NCBI GenBank assembly: GCA_964498785.1
Contig: CAZCJL010000022.1
Location: 1 to 64,000, forward strand
Direction: 5' to 3'
Length of the DNA stretch: 64,000 bases
Source: Mariaggregatimicrobium sp964498785
GTDB taxonomy: Bacteria; Zhuqueibacterota; Zhuqueibacteria; Thermofontimicrobiales; Thiofontviventaceae
Part shown: positions 52,487 to 60,925 of the stretch, one piece after another
Position numbering within the stretch: the first letter of the stretch is position 1
Layout of the letters: the number at the start of each line of letters is the position of its first letter
Program-made: the position numbers and the translations under genes
The notes under the pieces: generated by a model
What the model was told of the DNA's origin: nothing
Databases searched by the model: none
What the model saw: only the letters and a program-made list of their open reading frames with translations

Positions 52487-54694
52487 TCATGGCTCCACTG
52501 AAATGGCTCCGTTTCCCTTTTTTGTGATTTCACCGATACATGCTGCAATGTGCACGGAATTCTTTTTAAGGGCTGAAATCAAGTTTTCCTTTTTATCGTT
52601 CCTGATTGAAATTAAAAGTCCACCTGATGTTTGAGCATCTGAAAGTAAAATTTTCGCGAGCTCCGGTACTTGTTTATGAAACTGAATCCATTTGCTCACA
52701 TGGTCTTTATTCGCAATTGTACCGCCGGGAATGACGTCAGCCGAGGCCAGGTCCCATGCCTCCGGTAGTATCGGAACGCTTTTCAAATAAAGTATCGCAT
52801 CCACACCGCTGCTCCCCGTCATTTCTCTTAAGTGTCCTAAAAGGCCAAAACCGGTAATGTCTGTACAGGCATTAACACCCTCTACTTGCTGCATAGCTTC
52901 GGCAGCAGCCCGATTTAAGGTACTCATAATTTCAATCGCTTTTTTTTCGGTGTCGGCATCCACCAGACCTCGTTTGAGCGCGGTGGTGATAATCCCGAGT
53001 CCGATCGGTTTTGTCAGGATTAAGCTATCTCCTGGTTGCGCGTTGTTGTTCGCTATAATTTTGTTAAGATCGATTGAACCTGTAATCACCAGTCCGTATT
53101 TTGGTTCTGTGTCTTCAATAGTGTGGCCGCCCAAAATCGGAATACCTGCTTCCTGTGTTTTATCATGTGCGCCCTTTAATATGTTTTGCAGTACCTCCAG
53201 GGGCAACCGTTTTTCCGGGAAACCAACGATATTAAGTGCGAATAGCGGTGTTCCCCCCATGGCGTAAATATCGCTAAGAGAATTGGCTGCGGCAATCGCG
53301 CCAAAATGGTACGGATCATCTACAACAGGAGTAAAAAAATCAACCGTTTGCACAATTGCCTGGCGATCATTGATTTTATAAACAGCGGCGTCGTCAGCAG
53401 TCGTATTACCCACAATGACATTCGGATGTGAAATTTCCGGGAGCGATGATAGCACTTTTTCCAGATTTTGTGGACGCAGTTTGCAGGCACATCCGAGGCC
53501 ATGTGTAAAATGCGTTAATTTAATATCCGATACTGCTGAGCCCAAAATATCCGGCGATGCCTCCTGTATTAAATTATTTACAGCAGTTACAATTTGTTTG
53601 ATCGCTTCATTTATTTGTTGGTCGCTGTTTATTCTTCCTGTGGAAAAACGAATTGTTCCTAATGCAAAGTCCAGCGAAACATGCATCGCTTTTAATACCG
53701 CCGAGGGTTCTGCGACATCTGTATGACACGCAGCGCCAGGAGAGGCGGCAATACCGCTCAATTGGTCTAACAGCGTATTGGCGTCAATTCCCGGAAAGCT
53801 GACACTTAAGGTATTGGGCAATCGCTTTGCCGGATGGCCATTCAACTGAGTATCGGGCAGTGCTTTTTTTAAGCCCTGCCATAATAAATCGCGTAATTTG
53901 CGACTGTGCTCCATGCTATTTGCCAGATTATCGTTTGCAAGGGAACATGCTTTGCCGAGTCCGACAATTTCAAGTACATTTTCTGTTCCCGCGCGCCGGT
54001 TTTGTTCGTGGTCAGCGCCATGTATCTGTGATGTCAATGTAATGCCGCGGCGAACATATAACGCGCCGATCCCTTTGGGACCATATAATTTGTGACCCGC
54101 AAGCGAAAGCAAACCGACTCCCAGTTCATCGACTTTTGTTGGTATTTTTCCGGCAGATTGCGCCGCGTCTGTGTGAAACAGAATATCATAGCTTGTCGCA
54201 ATTCCTGAAATATCAGCAAGGGGCTGAATTGTGCCGACTTCGTTATTTGCATGCATAATCGTTATCAGAATGGTTCCGGGTTGAATTGCCTTTTCAACAT
54301 TTGCCGGATCCACCATTCCGGTTTCATCCACCGGGATATACGTAACGGTATAGCCATGCTTTGTCAGATATTCGCATACATTTATGACTGCCGGATGTTC
54401 AATTTGGGAGGTAATAATATGGTTGCCCTTGCTTCGTAATTGTTCCGCAACACCTTTTATCGCGAGATTATTCGATTCCGATCCTCCGCTGGTAAATATG
54501 ATTTCATCGATGTTGCAGCCTAACAGCGTAGCGACTTCTGTGCGAGCTGTCTGGATTGCTCTTTTCGTTTGTTGCCCATAATAATGTGAACTTGACGGAT
54601 TCCCAAAGTGCTCGCGCAGATACGGCAGCATCGCATCTGCAACTTCCGGCGCAATGGGAGTCGTGGCGTTATGATCAAGATAAATTAGTTCCAT
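52487..54694 (-). CDS. Cysteine desulfurase-selenophosphate synthetase fusion (NifS-SelD)
   Basis: A 735-residue fusion. Residues about 1-375 are a NifS/IscS-type cysteine desulfurase: MELIYLDHNATTPIAPEV, FTSGGSESNNLAIKG, FHTDAAQSAGKI, the PLP Lys in LAGHKLYGPKGIGALYV, and the catalytic Cys in SPGAACHTDVAEPSAVL. Residues about 395-735 are SelD: HFTHGLGCACKLRP (Cys in the usual Cys/Sec position), TVDFFTPVVDDPYHFG, SDIYAMGGTP, GGHTIEDTEPKYGL, DITGFGLLGHL and LSDAQTSGGLL. The first domain can free selenium from selenocysteine; the second makes selenophosphate, for selenocysteine or 2-selenouridine tRNA. ATG 54694 with AAAGAGAT is chosen; the frame is open 31 codons further upstream. No sel genes other than this lie in the window. 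Confidence 0.93.
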   Translation of the reverse strand: MELIYLDHNATTPIAPEVADAMLPYLREHFGNPSSSHYYGQQTKRAIQTARTEVATLLGCNIDEIIFTSGGSESNNLAIKGVAEQLRSKGNHIITSQIEHPAVINVCEYLTKHGYTVTYIPVDETGMVDPANVEKAIQPGTILITIMHANNEVGTIQPLADISGIATSYDILFHTDAAQSAGKIPTKVDELGVGLLSLAGHKLYGPKGIGALYVRRGITLTSQIHGADHEQNRRAGTENVLEIVGLGKACSLANDNLANSMEHSRKLRDLLWQGLKKALPDTQLNGHPAKRLPNTLSVSFPGIDANTLLDQLSGIAASPGAACHTDVAEPSAVLKAMHVSLDFALGTIRFSTGRINSDQQINEAIKQIVTAVNNLIQEASPDILGSAVSDIKLTHFTHGLGCACKLRPQNLEKVLSSLPEISHPNVIVGNTTADDAAVYKINDRQAIVQTVDFFTPVVDDPYHFGAIAAANSLSDIYAMGGTPLFALNIVGFPEKRLPLEVLQNILKGAHDKTQEAGIPILGGHTIEDTEPKYGLVITGSIDLNKIIANNNAQPGDSLILTKPIGLGIITTALKRGLVDADTEKKAIEIMSTLNRAAAEAMQQVEGVNACTDITGFGLLGHLREMTGSSGVDAILYLKSVPILPEAWDLASADVIPGGTIANKDHVSKWIQFHKQVPELAKILLSDAQTSGGLLISIRNDKKENLISALKKNSVHIAACIGEITKKGNGAISVEP

Positions 54695-54780
54695 ATATCT
54701 CTTTGTTGTTTGATTAATCTTCAAATTTTGGTTAACCAATAGATCTGTATGCCGATATTTTATAACAGGCTGAAGCCAAA

Positions 54781-54806
54781 TTTCCAAAGTCTTTACACTT
54801 TGGAAA
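54781..54806. repeat. 10-bp-stem palindrome upstream of dcd
   Basis: TTTCCAAAGT and ACTTTGGAAA flank the loop CTTTAC. The sequence has the same plan as the palindrome at 31653-31684 (CTTCCGAAGT...ACTTCGGAAG), differing at two paired positions with both sides changed. Located between divergent genes. Confidence 0.6.
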
Positions 54807-54905
54807 ACTAATTACAATAAAATCAATATAAGAAATATGCCCTCACAAATCAAGTAATTTATCAACACATGATCAATGAAAATATCTTGTATTTAGAAAT
54901 TTCTC

Positions 54906-54933
54906 TTGCATTTAAGCTGGAAAAATTTATATT
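54906..54933 (+). promoter_or_regulatory. Candidate promoter of dcd
   Basis: TTGCAT (54906-54911), 16-bp spacer, TATATT (54928-54933). It would start transcription about 30 bases before the dcd ATG. Confidence 0.45.
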
Positions 54934-54969
54934 GAATAGTTAAGCTGATAATTAATATAGGAATGTATA

Positions 54970-55521
54970 ATGATTCTATCTGATAAAACAATTCGGGAAT
55001 ATATGAAATATGGCCGTCTTTCTGTTGATCCTGTCGATGATGTGCAAATTCAACCGGCTTCTGTAGATTTAAGATTGGGTGATCATTTTCTTCGGGTGCG
55101 GCATCCGGACGGGTCGATGATACAATTGTCGGAAAAGCCGGTATATGAGGATGTTGTCAATGATGAAATTATCATTCCATCGCATTCTTATGTGTTGGCA
55201 ACGACACGGGAATATGTAAAATTACCGGATGATGTTGCAGCGTTTGTTCAGGGGAGAAGCTCGCTTGGCCGAATGGGAGTTTTTCTGCAAAATTCAGGCT
55301 GGGTCGATCCGGGCTTTGAAGGTGAAATTACGTTTGGTCTGCTTAATGCCAATGATGTGCCGGTTAAACTTACGTCCGGTGTGCGCATTTGTCAACTCGT
55401 GTTCGTAAAACTTGATCAGATCGCGATGCGTCCTTATCGGGGCAAGTACCAGGGGCAACGAAATGCAACCGGAAGTAGAGTCAGTTTGGACACAGACCTG
55501 AAGCAGAAAAATGAAACCTGA
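54970..55521 (+). CDS. dcd: dCTP deaminase
   Basis: A 183-residue trimeric dUTPase-fold enzyme: MILSDKTIREYMKYGRL, QPASVDLRLGDHF, FVQGRSSLGRMGVFLQNSGW (contains the catalytic region), DPGFEGEITFGLLN and RGKYQGQRNATGSRV. It deaminates dCTP to dUTP for thymidylate synthesis. Whether it is the bifunctional form that also hydrolyses dUTP cannot be decided by eye. It stands alone with a candidate promoter upstream. Confidence 0.96.
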   Translation: MILSDKTIREYMKYGRLSVDPVDDVQIQPASVDLRLGDHFLRVRHPDGSMIQLSEKPVYEDVVNDEIIIPSHSYVLATTREYVKLPDDVAAFVQGRSSLGRMGVFLQNSGWVDPGFEGEITFGLLNANDVPVKLTSGVRICQLVFVKLDQIAMRPYRGKYQGQRNATGSRVSLDTDLKQKNET

Positions 55522-55540
55522 TATTCTAAAATGAAAAGCA

Positions 55541-55598
55541 ACTATTCAGGCGTCACTCCTGCGAATGCAGGAATGACAGCTCTATGCTGAATAGTAAC
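55541..55598. repeat. Dispersed nested-palindrome repeat, copy 2
   Basis: Outer arms ACTATTCAG (55541-55549) and CTGAATAGT (55587-55595) enclose a hairpin GTCAcTCCTGC/GCAGGAaTGAC with loop GAAT. Its right 32 bases equal 21-52. It lies just before the sensor kinase gene. Confidence 0.75.
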
Positions 55599-55645
55599 CA
55601 TGAAAATTTAATTTAACATCCGTGTGATATTTTATCAAATTGACA

Positions 55646-58600
55646 ATGATGCTGAAAAATATAAAATTTACAAGAGTATATCAAACGTGCTGCCGGGCGA
55701 TGGTCGGAATTATGGCGTGCAGTCAGTTGATTTTTTCCCAGAGCTATCATGTGCATAATTATTCAGAAGATGATGGATTGTTAAATTCCACGGTACATGA
55801 TCTGCTACAGGATTCAGCCGGACGGATGTGGTTCTCAACCCGCTCCGGGATATCTTGTTATGATGGGGCTTATTGGACTTCGTACACAGCCGCAAATGGT
55901 CTGTCTGGAGTCGATTTTAAGTTTTTGGATATTGACAATGATGGTGTTGTCTGGGCAATTTCAATACACCGGAAATTTAGTATCGCCTATTTTCAGAATG
56001 AAAAATGGCATTCTTTCGATGTCCCCCCTTTAGAAAATTATCCAACTTTTTTGACCGGGTTCCGGGTAAGTTCGGTGAATGGCAAAAAAATAGTAGCCAT
56101 TGCGTCGAGGTCTTCGGGATTATATCTGTTATCCGGCAATCAATGGAAAATATATCCTGACAATTTTAATGGAACGATACACAATTTTGATGTTCTAAAG
56201 GATACATTTTACGTCGCCGCTGAAAGCGGATTGTTTTGTGTTACCGAAAATTCCCTGGATAGTCATTTCAATGATGTACACCCACTTCCATCCCAAAATA
56301 TTCGTGGCATCAGGATTGAAAAGATCGGGAACGCCAGGCGTATCTGGCTGGCCGGTTCGACATGGATTGGATATATAGAAAATGATCAATTCACGCTTAT
56401 TGCTGATAAATTAAATATTCCGTTCGATCGGAAATATCATTGTTTGCTTTTGCAGCCTGATCATCGCGGTGGATTGTTTTATGGCAATCCAATGGGACTT
56501 TTTTACTTGAACCCACTTGTTGATAATCCTGAAAGACTGGGGCTGGAAAGCGGAATGATTTCCGAAGGAGTTACATCCCTATTTCTGGATCGGGAAAAAA
56601 ATATATGGTGTGCTACCTTGCGGGGAGTTAGCAAAATTGCAGGCATGTGTTTTCAAAATTATCGAAAAATTAATGGCTTGTTGAATGATGAAGTATCTGC
56701 AATTGCAGAGATTAAGCCGGGATCATTTTTGTTCGGGCATAATTATGGTTTAACATTCTATGAAAATGAAAAATTTAAACATCATAAATTTTACCAGGGA
56801 AAATATGCCAGTTCAATTGCAAATAGGGTACTTGATATTACTGTTGATCAGCAGAATAATATCTGGATGGCTGTTTCTGACTATGGATTAATCCGCTATG
56901 ATCAGGAAGGTAAAATACATCGATTTGATGAAAAATCTCAGGTTTATGATTTTGTAAAATCTGTTTTAGTGGATCGCAAAAATCGTTTGTGGATTTCTGA
57001 CGCCAAAGGATTGGCAATTAAAGACGGAAATAAATTTCAGCGAATAGGTATGGATGACGATGTTTTTCGGTCAATCCGAAAAATTTTTCAGGGACCAGGA
57101 GAAAAAATTTATCTGGCAACATTTTATTATGGCCTTTATATGTATGAACAGGGACGGTGGACAAAATATCACAGTCCAGGGGTAGAGTCTGCAAACAGAA
57201 TTTATGCAGTGCTTAGTGATTCAAAGGATCGGTTACTTGTCGGTAGTTTGGCTGGATTGTTTACAGTAGACCACGATACATTGAAGCGGTTCGATTTAAA
57301 TGGTTATCGTTTGAGACGGTCGGTGTATTTAATAATCGAAGACCGGAAAAAACGGCTGTGGTTTGGAACGGATAATGGGGTTATTCGTTGGGATGGAAAT
57401 GAAATACGGGAATATAATGTTCACAATGGTTTTGTTGGCCGGGAAATTAATCGTTCTGCTGGAGTTGTCGACCATCAAGGGAGAGTGTGGATTGGCACTG
57501 ATCTTGGCGTCTCCTGCTACCGCGAAGAGTATGATTGTGATCAGGAAGCGATACCACCGCCTATCGTGAAGTTAACTGATATTGAAGTCCAGGGAGAACG
57601 CCGGTCATATTACAGTGTATCCCGATTGGGTTATCGGGAAAATAATTTGGTATTCCACTTTAAATGTATCTCATTTATTGATGAAAACGCGATTTCTTAT
57701 CGTGTAAAACTGGATGGGTCCGATAAAGGATGGGTTGAAGGATTAGATGCTGGGTCGCAGAAGATGCGTTATACACATCTGGCGCCCGGAACATATCGGT
57801 TCCATGTACAGGCGCAAAATGCATTGGGAAAATGGAGCCCTGTTGTGTCTTCTCAGGACGTCATTATTAGTCGTCCGATTTGGCGACAATGGTGGCTACA
57901 TTTAGGAGTGGTGTTTTTCCTCGCATTGATCGGCGCTGGTATTTACAGGTTTATTACTGAAACGAAATATGCCAGAAATCTGGAGATTAAGGTTCGCGAA
58001 CGGACAAATCAATTACAGGAATCAGAGCGTCGCTACCGTCAGATGTTTGAGAGCAACCAGGCAGTAATGCTCTTAATTGATCCCTGTAGCGGCTATGTTG
58101 TGGATGCGAATCCTGCGGCGTGCCAATTTTTTGGACACAACCATGCAAATATGCTCAAGTTACATTTTCCGATGTATCAAAATATTTGTAATTCTGCGGA
58201 CAATCCGGCACATGAATCTTTTCCGATCCCGGAATATGTTATCACCCATCAGCGATTGGCTTCTTCCAGGATTCGTGATGTCGAGATATATGCCTGTTCG
58301 ATTTATCTACAAGGGCAAAAGTTTATTTATTTGATTATCCATGATATTTCCGAGCGATTGCAGGCAGAAAAGGCCTTGGCTGCAGAAAAGGAGCGGCTGG
58401 CTGTTACGCTTCACTCCATCGGAGATGGTGTTATTAGCACAGACACCGAGGGTAAAATTAATTTAATGAATGAAGTGGCCGAAAATATGACTGGCTGGCT
58501 ATTGCAAGATGCCTATGGAAAAAACAGTCGTGCCATTTTTAATATCATTCGCGAAAAAAGTAGAACGCCATGTCAGAATCCTGTGGAAAATGTATTGAAA

Positions 58601-59899
58601 CGCGGGCAGATGCAAAAGTTCTCGTCCTATAATATTTTAATGTCCCGTACTGGTGAAGAACGTATTATCGCGGCTTCAGCGTCTCCGATTCATGATCATA
58701 ATCAAAAGTTAATTGGCGTGGTGCTGGTTTTTCGGGATATGACCAAACAACGAAAACTGGAAGAAGAACTTTTTAAGGCCGGTAAAATTGAATCAATTGG
58801 CGTATTAGCCGGTGGTATTGCCCATGATTTTAATAATATATTAACCGGAATTATCGGAAACCTATCTTTGGGTATGATGAACCTTAACAAGAACGAAGCG
58901 CTTTATAAACTGCTTGCCGGAGCCGAAAAAGCATCTTACCGCGCGAAAGATTTGACACATCAATTATTAACATTTTCTAAAGGAGGTTTACCGATAAAAA
59001 AAGCAACAGCGCTGGCTACACTTATTGAAGAAACTGTCGAGTTTATCTTAAGAGGTTCTAAAGTACATTACGAGATGAGAATGCCAAAAAAATTGTGGCC
59101 TGTTATGGTTGATCCGGGACAAATTAATCAGGTTATTCATAATTTGGTACTAAATGCCGAGCAAGCAATGCCAAATGGCGGTGTTATTAAAATTACATTG
59201 GAAAATCTATGCGTAAATCACAGTAATTTATTGCCAGTGAAACGTGGCCGCTATGTTAAGTTGACAATTAATGATACCGGGATCGGGATTTCCGATGATA
59301 ATCTTCAAAAAATTTTCGATCCCTATTTTACGACAAAACAAAAAGGCAGTGGGCTGGGATTAGCGACGTCATATTCTATTATTAAGAAACATGAAGGTCA
59401 TATCTCGGTGGAGTCCAGACTGGGTGAAGGAACGATGTTCGCTATTTATTTACCGGCGACTTCTGAAAAGCAAACTAGTGAAATTAATGATGAAATTGAT
59501 GAGACGGTTTATATGAGAAAAGTACTATTAATGGATGACGATGAAACGATTCGCTCAACTACCGGTAAAATGTTGGAATATCTCGGATATGAGGTGGAGA
59601 CAGCAAGCAATGGTGAAGAAGCGATTGAAAAATATGTGAATGCCAGAGAAAGCAATGCCCCGTTTGATGTGGCTATTTTTGATCTAACCGTGCGGGGCGC
59701 AATGGGAGGCAAGGAAGCATTACAAAAATTGATGAAAATTGATCCTATGATTAAAGTCATTGTTTCCAGTGGCTATTCCAATGATCCGATTATGGCAAAT
59801 TATGAAAAATACGGATTCAGGGGAGTTGTTACAAAACCTTATGAAATAACAATGCTCAGCACATCACTGAAAGCAGTTTTGCGTAACGATCGAGCGTGA
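55646..59899 (+). CDS. Hybrid two-component sensor kinase with large N-terminal propeller sensor
   Basis: About 1417 residues. After a signal-like hydrophobic stretch, residues about 35-640 form two-component-regulator propeller blades (EDDGLLNSTVHDLLQDSAGR then MWFSTRSGISCYDG; RLWFGTDNGVIRWDG; RVWIGTDLGVSCY). A Y_Y_Y-type beta domain follows (about 660-740), then a membrane helix (WWLHLGVVFFLALIGAG, about 748-768). Next come two PAS domains (from about 795 and 915), a HisKA domain with the phospho-His in GGIAHDFNNILTG (about 1057), an ATPase domain (LVLNAEQAMPNGG, NDTGIGIS, GSGLGLATSYSI), and a C-terminal receiver (LLMDDDETIR, phospho-Asp in AIFDLTVRGAMGG). No DNA-binding domain follows, unlike classic HTCS proteins. 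No clear RBS; ATG 55646 is chosen over an upstream TTG. The ligand is unknown. Confidence 0.92.
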   Translation: MMLKNIKFTRVYQTCCRAMVGIMACSQLIFSQSYHVHNYSEDDGLLNSTVHDLLQDSAGRMWFSTRSGISCYDGAYWTSYTAANGLSGVDFKFLDIDNDGVVWAISIHRKFSIAYFQNEKWHSFDVPPLENYPTFLTGFRVSSVNGKKIVAIASRSSGLYLLSGNQWKIYPDNFNGTIHNFDVLKDTFYVAAESGLFCVTENSLDSHFNDVHPLPSQNIRGIRIEKIGNARRIWLAGSTWIGYIENDQFTLIADKLNIPFDRKYHCLLLQPDHRGGLFYGNPMGLFYLNPLVDNPERLGLESGMISEGVTSLFLDREKNIWCATLRGVSKIAGMCFQNYRKINGLLNDEVSAIAEIKPGSFLFGHNYGLTFYENEKFKHHKFYQGKYASSIANRVLDITVDQQNNIWMAVSDYGLIRYDQEGKIHRFDEKSQVYDFVKSVLVDRKNRLWISDAKGLAIKDGNKFQRIGMDDDVFRSIRKIFQGPGEKIYLATFYYGLYMYEQGRWTKYHSPGVESANRIYAVLSDSKDRLLVGSLAGLFTVDHDTLKRFDLNGYRLRRSVYLIIEDRKKRLWFGTDNGVIRWDGNEIREYNVHNGFVGREINRSAGVVDHQGRVWIGTDLGVSCYREEYDCDQEAIPPPIVKLTDIEVQGERRSYYSVSRLGYRENNLVFHFKCISFIDENAISYRVKLDGSDKGWVEGLDAGSQKMRYTHLAPGTYRFHVQAQNALGKWSPVVSSQDVIISRPIWRQWWLHLGVVFFLALIGAGIYRFITETKYARNLEIKVRERTNQLQESERRYRQMFESNQAVMLLIDPCSGYVVDANPAACQFFGHNHANMLKLHFPMYQNICNSADNPAHESFPIPEYVITHQRLASSRIRDVEIYACSIYLQGQKFIYLIIHDISERLQAEKALAAEKERLAVTLHSIGDGVISTDTEGKINLMNEVAENMTGWLLQDAYGKNSRAIFNIIREKSRTPCQNPVENVLKRGQMQKFSSYNILMSRTGEERIIAASASPIHDHNQKLIGVVLVFRDMTKQRKLEEELFKAGKIESIGVLAGGIAHDFNNILTGIIGNLSLGMMNLNKNEALYKLLAGAEKASYRAKDLTHQLLTFSKGGLPIKKATALATLIEETVEFILRGSKVHYEMRMPKKLWPVMVDPGQINQVIHNLVLNAEQAMPNGGVIKITLENLCVNHSNLLPVKRGRYVKLTINDTGIGISDDNLQKIFDPYFTTKQKGSGLGLATSYSIIKKHEGHISVESRLGEGTMFAIYLPATSEKQTSEINDEIDETVYMRKVLLMDDDETIRSTTGKMLEYLGYEVETASNGEEAIEKYVNARESNAPFDVAIFDLTVRGAMGGKEALQKLMKIDPMIKVIVSSGYSNDPIMANYEKYGFRGVVTKPYEITMLSTSLKAVLRNDRA

Positions 59900-59917
59900 G
59901 AACTATTTTTATTTATG

Positions 59918-59941
59918 CTGCTCCCATTTTTCAGGGAGCAG
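59918..59941 (+). terminator. Hairpin after the sensor kinase gene
   Basis: CTGCTCCC/GGGAGCAG (59918-59925 with 59934-59941), 8-bp perfect stem, 19 bp after the stop. It lacks a T-run, so termination is probable but not certain. The remaining gap up to 60284 holds extragenic repeat sequences and no gene. Confidence 0.5.
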
Positions 59942-60155
59942 ATAAAATACGATATAGCCGCCTTTATATCAAGGAAATTTAAGGTGGAATTAATTTGACT
60001 ATTTATTAGCACCCGAATGACACGGATTACGCTGCTCCACGCGGATTTTCAAGAATTGAATTAAAAAGATGATTACAAATCAATAATAGATAGTAAATCT
60101 ATTTTGGCATTATCTTTATTATCGACGCCATTAAAATTTTACCTAAAATTCTAAA

Positions 60156-60225
60156 ATGAAAATTATTAACGAAAACTGCCCCACGAAACACATGAAAATA
60201 TAGAAAAATGCTTTTTGTTTGGAAT
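60156..60225. repeat. Dispersed extragenic repeat, third copy
   Basis: AAAATTATTAACGAAAACT, CCCCACGAAACACATGAAAA and GCTTTTTGTTT follow the same order as the reverse complement of 49323-49250. The copies are clearly related by eye over about 65 bases with scattered changes. Confidence 0.55.
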
Positions 60226-60284
60226 GATACTATCTCAAAATCGATGGTTTTTGTTTGATCATTTTCAAATATTAAAAGTTTTGC

Positions 60285-60341
60285 TTGACTTTATAATAAA
60301 TTAATATTATATTTTGACCTTATTAATAGTTGCTATTGTTA
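60285..60341 (+). promoter_or_regulatory. Promoter and possible autoregulatory operator of the MarR gene
   Basis: TTGACT (60285-60290), 17-bp spacer, TATATT (60308-60313). Downstream, TTAATAGTTGCTATTGTTAA at 60322-60341 contains the inverted repeat AATAG/CTATT, of a size suited to a MarR dimer. Binding is inference. Confidence 0.5.
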
Positions 60342-60359
60342 ACTAAAAAAACAAAACAA

Positions 60360-60815
60360 ATGTGTTCCCAAACGAATACTTCCACATCAGTTGACCTTGC
60401 TGAGATAATATCCCGTCTTTTTTCAAATTGCCAGGAAAAGGAATTACGACACGTATCGAAATATGGTGTTTCGATAGTTGAGTTTCGATGCTTACGGATA
60501 TTGTACGATCGAAATGGAATCACTGTCAATGAGCTTGCTCAGCAAATGTCTTTAACAAGCAGCCGCGTTACCCGCATTGTTGATAGCCTCGTCCGGAAAA
60601 AACTTGTTATCCGTGAAATTGGCGCTGCAGACCGGAGAATTTATAATTTGTATTTAACGCCCCGGGGTAAATCATTAGCAATAGATTTGATTGATAGTTA
60701 TTGTACAATTCATGAGCAAATCTTAAATAAAATTCCAACCAACCAACGACAACAAATGATTGAAAACCTGCATAGACTAAATGAGGCAGTGGAAAACTGG
60801 CTTTTCGATAAATAA
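60360..60815 (+). CDS. MarR-family transcriptional regulator
   Basis: A 151-residue winged-helix regulator: helix-turn-helix GITVNELAQQMSLTSSRVTR then IVDSLVRKKLVIREIGAADRR (wing with the conserved DRR), LTPRGKSLAIDLIDSY. The frame is open ten codons upstream, but those codons overlap the region right after the promoter; ATG 60360 is chosen. It may regulate the Fe-S oxidoreductase encoded 110 bp downstream on the same strand, or itself. An N-terminal Cys (MCSQ) is present; a redox role would be speculation. Confidence 0.9.
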   Translation: MCSQTNTSTSVDLAEIISRLFSNCQEKELRHVSKYGVSIVEFRCLRILYDRNGITVNELAQQMSLTSSRVTRIVDSLVRKKLVIREIGAADRRIYNLYLTPRGKSLAIDLIDSYCTIHEQILNKIPTNQRQQMIENLHRLNEAVENWLFDK

Positions 60816-60925
60816 ATTTTTTTGCTAAAAATATTGTTAGTATCAACAAATGATTGTATTAAATAATAATGATATTAATTGTTTGCAGTGAGAGTTAATC
60901 GTATAATGTCAATAAGGAAACGAAA

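Noticed and set aside
52487..54694. In-frame UGA coding for selenocysteine in the SelD domain
   Set aside because: The active-site position is a normal Cys codon (GCACK segment) and no internal UGA is present.
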